From: Rubrivivax benzoatilyticus JA2 = ATCC BAA-35
Lineage (GTDB): Bacteria; Pseudomonadota; Gammaproteobacteria; Burkholderiales; Burkholderiaceae_C
DNA: 64,000 nt
Direction of reading: 5' to 3'
NCBI RefSeq assembly: GCF_000190375.1
Contig: NZ_AEWG01000027.1
Span: 1-64,000, forward strand
Shown here: positions 61,795 through 64,000 of the stretch, piece after piece
Numbering within the stretch: the first letter of the stretch is position 1
How the letters are laid out: each line of letters starts with the position of its first letter
Notes under the pieces: generated by a model
Seen by the model: the letters and a program-made list of their open reading frames with translations, nothing else
What the model was told of the DNA's origin: nothing
Databases searched by the model: none
Translations under genes and position numbers: made by a program

Positions 61795-64000
61795 ACACGC
61801 AGGCGGCCAACCCTCGCCGCCGACGCCCGCGGCCGCTGACCGCACGCCTCGTCATCGGCGGCGGCGCGGCGCTGGTCGCGCTGCTGCTGGCCGTCACGGG
61901 CGCCATCGCCGCCTACGAGTACGGCGAAGCGCGGGACGTTCAGCTGGACCGGGCCGAACTGCTGGCCCGCATGGTCGAAGAGCACGCGACGCACGAGCTC
62001 GAAGACGCCGGCCGGGTGCTGGCCGCCGCCGCAGACGTGGCGAGCCGCATGCCGGTGGAGCGCCATGCCGAGCTGGGCACCGCGTTCGCGCAGATCGCCG
62101 CCGGCCAGCCGCTGGTCGCCGCCACCGTGCTGGTGGACAGCCGCGGCCTCGTCCTCGCGTCCAGCGTGCCGGGCGCACGCGGACGCACGATCGAGCTGGC
62201 GCGGATCTCCAGGCTGCCGGCGCCCGGGCAGCTGGACTATGGCGGCTACCTCGCCGACGCGTCGCCCGTGCTGCCGGCTCGGGCGGCGGTGCCGGTGCTG
62301 CGCGGCGTGCTCGCCGCCGACGGCCGGCCGCTGACGCTGGTGGGCCTGCTGGACCCCGCCGAGCTGGCGCGCTTGCAGCGCCACGCACTCGAGGACCCGG
62401 GCACCAGCGCGATGCTGGTGCGGCGCGACGGGCTGGTGCTGAGCGCGACGCCCGCGGCCGTCGTGGCCGCAGGCGAACGCATCGCCGCCGGCGAAGACGG
62501 CCGCTTCACGGTTGACGACCTGCCGCAGCACGTCACCGCGGCGCGCACGCTGGCCTCGCAGCCCGAGCTGACGGTGCTCGTCACGCGCGACCTCGACGTC
62601 GCGCTGGCCACCTGGCGGCGGATGGTCGCTTGGCTGGCGGCCGGGGCCGCCGCGGCCGCCGCCCTGATCGCGGCGATGACCTTCGTCGCCGAACGCAGCG
62701 TGCGCGCACGCGAGGCCGCCCGGCGCCAGCGCGACGCCGCGCAGCTCGCGGTGGCGCTGCGCGAACGCGAGCTGAGCGTCATCGTCAAGAGCGTGCAGGA
62801 GCTGATCTTCCGCACCGACGCCGAGGGCCGGCTCACCTTCGTCAACGCGCGCTGGCTGGCCGCCACCGGGCAGCCGGGCGAACGGCTGCTCGGCCAGGCC
62901 CTCGTCGACCTGATGGCGCCGTCGTCGCGCGAGGCGGTCGCGGCGCTGCTGGCGCCGTCGGCCAGCGGCTCGCGCGCCGCCCAGGTGAGTTTCGCCGGCA
63001 CCGAGCAGCGCCTGTTCGACCTCGCCGTGTCGCCGCTGATCGAGGGCGGCCGGGTCGTCGGCCACGCCGGCAGCGCGGTCGACGTCACCGAGCGCTGCGC
63101 GGCGCAGCGCGAGCTGCAGGAGCAGCTCGCGCTGTCGGCGCTGATGCTCGACACGATGCCGCTGCCGGTGGCGCTGATGGACCGCGAGGCCGCCTACGTG
63201 ACGGTCAACCGGGCCTGGGAGCAGCAGTCGGGCATCCCGCGCGAGGACCTGGTCGGCAAGCGGGCGAGCGACTACCTGCTGCCGGCCGAGGCCGAGGTGC
63301 ACGAACGCCACAACCGCGAGGTGCTGGAGCGTGGCGGCTCGCTGAGCTACGAGTCCGAGGTCTCGCAGGCCGACGGCACGCGGCGCACGATGGCCGTGAC
63401 CAAGGCCGCCGTGACCGACGCCGACGGCCGCCCGCGCGGGCTGATCGCGGCGCTGACCGACATCACCGAGTTCCGCGAGGCCGACCGCACGATGCGCGAG
63501 GCGCGCGACATCGCCGAGGAGGCCTCGCGCGCGAAGTCCGAGTTCATCGCCAACATCAGCCACGAGCTGCGCACGCCGCTGCAGGCGATCATCGGCTTCT
63601 CCGAGCTGGGCATGGTGCGCGGCCGCGCGCACGAGCGCCTGGCGTCGATGTTCGGCGACATCCACGCCGCCGGGCAGCGCATGCTGGCGCTGGTCAACGA
63701 CCTGCTCGACGTCTCCAAGATCGAGAGCACGGTGGGCACCTTCCACCTCGAGCGCACCGACCTGCGGCCGCTGGTGCGCGAGGTCGCGCGCGAGATCGAC
63801 CCGCTGCTGGCGCGGCGACGCCTGCACCTGGACCTGGCGCTCAGCGAAGGCCCGCTGGTCGCCAAGGTCGACCCGATGCGCTTCCAGCAGGTGGTGCGCA
63901 ACGTGCTCGCCAATGCGGTTCGCTTTTCGCCCGACGGCGAGACGATCACGGTGCGCGGCGACGTCGACGCCCGCAACCAGATCGTCGTCGCGGTGCGCGA
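61791..64000 (+). CDS. PAS sensor histidine kinase, truncated by window edge
   Basis: Translation from GTG 61791 stays open to the window end, giving 736 residues. A basic N-terminus and membrane helix (about 18-42) precede an extracytoplasmic domain, a second helix near 275-300, PAS1 (about 325-440) and PAS2 (about 445-565), followed by a DHp domain with His in ANISHELRTPLQAI (about residue 590) and the first part of the HATPase domain. Neither PAS has the LOV NCRFLQ-like motif. The C-terminal end, which might include a receiver, is outside the window. Confidence 0.9.
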   Translation, partial: MNTQAANPRRRRPRPLTARLVIGGGAALVALLLAVTGAIAAYEYGEARDVQLDRAELLARMVEEHATHELEDAGRVLAAAADVASRMPVERHAELGTAFAQIAAGQPLVAATVLVDSRGLVLASSVPGARGRTIELARISRLPAPGQLDYGGYLADASPVLPARAAVPVLRGVLAADGRPLTLVGLLDPAELARLQRHALEDPGTSAMLVRRDGLVLSATPAAVVAAGERIAAGEDGRFTVDDLPQHVTAARTLASQPELTVLVTRDLDVALATWRRMVAWLAAGAAAAAALIAAMTFVAERSVRAREAARRQRDAAQLAVALRERELSVIVKSVQELIFRTDAEGRLTFVNARWLAATGQPGERLLGQALVDLMAPSSREAVAALLAPSASGSRAAQVSFAGTEQRLFDLAVSPLIEGGRVVGHAGSAVDVTERCAAQRELQEQLALSALMLDTMPLPVALMDREAAYVTVNRAWEQQSGIPREDLVGKRASDYLLPAEAEVHERHNREVLERGGSLSYESEVSQADGTRRTMAVTKAAVTDADGRPRGLIAALTDITEFREADRTMREARDIAEEASRAKSEFIANISHELRTPLQAIIGFSELGMVRGRAHERLASMFGDIHAAGQRMLALVNDLLDVSKIESTVGTFHLERTDLRPLVREVAREIDPLLARRRLHLDLALSEGPLVAKVDPMRFQQVVRNVLANAVRFSPDGETITVRGDVDARNQIVVAVR

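Overview
The window is very GC-rich, gene-dense bacterial chromosome. Gene content and order (rsmB-DUF4390-ntrY/ntrX-like, glnE, tkt-gapA, birA-SPOR) suggest a betaproteobacterium of the order Burkholderiales. A Rubrivivax/Roseateles/Leptothrix-type relative is plausible, but this is inferred from style and not proven. No phage, IS element, CRISPR array or rRNA is visible. There are two tRNA genes.

Region 1 (1-13.2 kb) is a cobalamin locus built around two divergent cobalamin riboswitches. Leftward: a CbiM-like cobalt permease, cobO, cobW, cobN and the start of a ChlI-type chelatase ATPase. Rightward: an unidentified SAM methyltransferase, then btuB, btuF, btuC and btuD. Region 2 (13.2-31.3 kb) is mostly housekeeping: tRNA-Gly and tRNA-Phe, an NtrX/NtrY-like two-component pair, DUF4390, rsmB, folE followed by a BLUF photoreceptor, LemA, proA, an Lrp/LysE pair, yggU, topB, a SET protein, birA, a SPOR protein, gapA and tkt. 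Region 3 (31.3-41.8 kb) holds murU, a PhoX-type phosphatase, an aldo/keto reductase, a histidine phosphatase, a UbiH-like hydroxylase, a nitrilase-family amidase, glnE and an EamA exporter.

Region 4 (41.8-51.1 kb) is the most interesting part. A LitR/CarH-type MerR regulator with an intact adenosylcobalamin-binding signature lies divergent from an eight-gene operon: FAD oxidoreductase, DUF1365, CFA-like methyltransferase, chalcone-isomerase-like protein, GPH/MFS transporter, DUF3833 lipoprotein, SDR and an NTF2-like protein. The gene set resembles the light- and singlet-oxygen-responsive membrane-lipid operons of other proteobacteria. The methyltransferase lacks residues typical of true cyclopropane synthases. 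The intergenic region carries several inverted repeats.

Region 5 (51.1-64 kb) is signalling-rich. It holds a TonB-C-like protein, CorA, a LOV-type PAS histidine kinase with its receiver, a kinase-like protein without the phospho-accepting His, a secreted prolyl oligopeptidase, a receiver-Hpt protein, an HTH-receiver protein, an HD-GYP phosphodiesterase and a truncated PAS histidine kinase.

Two themes run through the window. One is cobalamin supply together with a photoreceptor whose ligand is a cobalamin. The other is light: LitR (B12), BLUF (flavin) and LOV (flavin) occur within about 36 kb.
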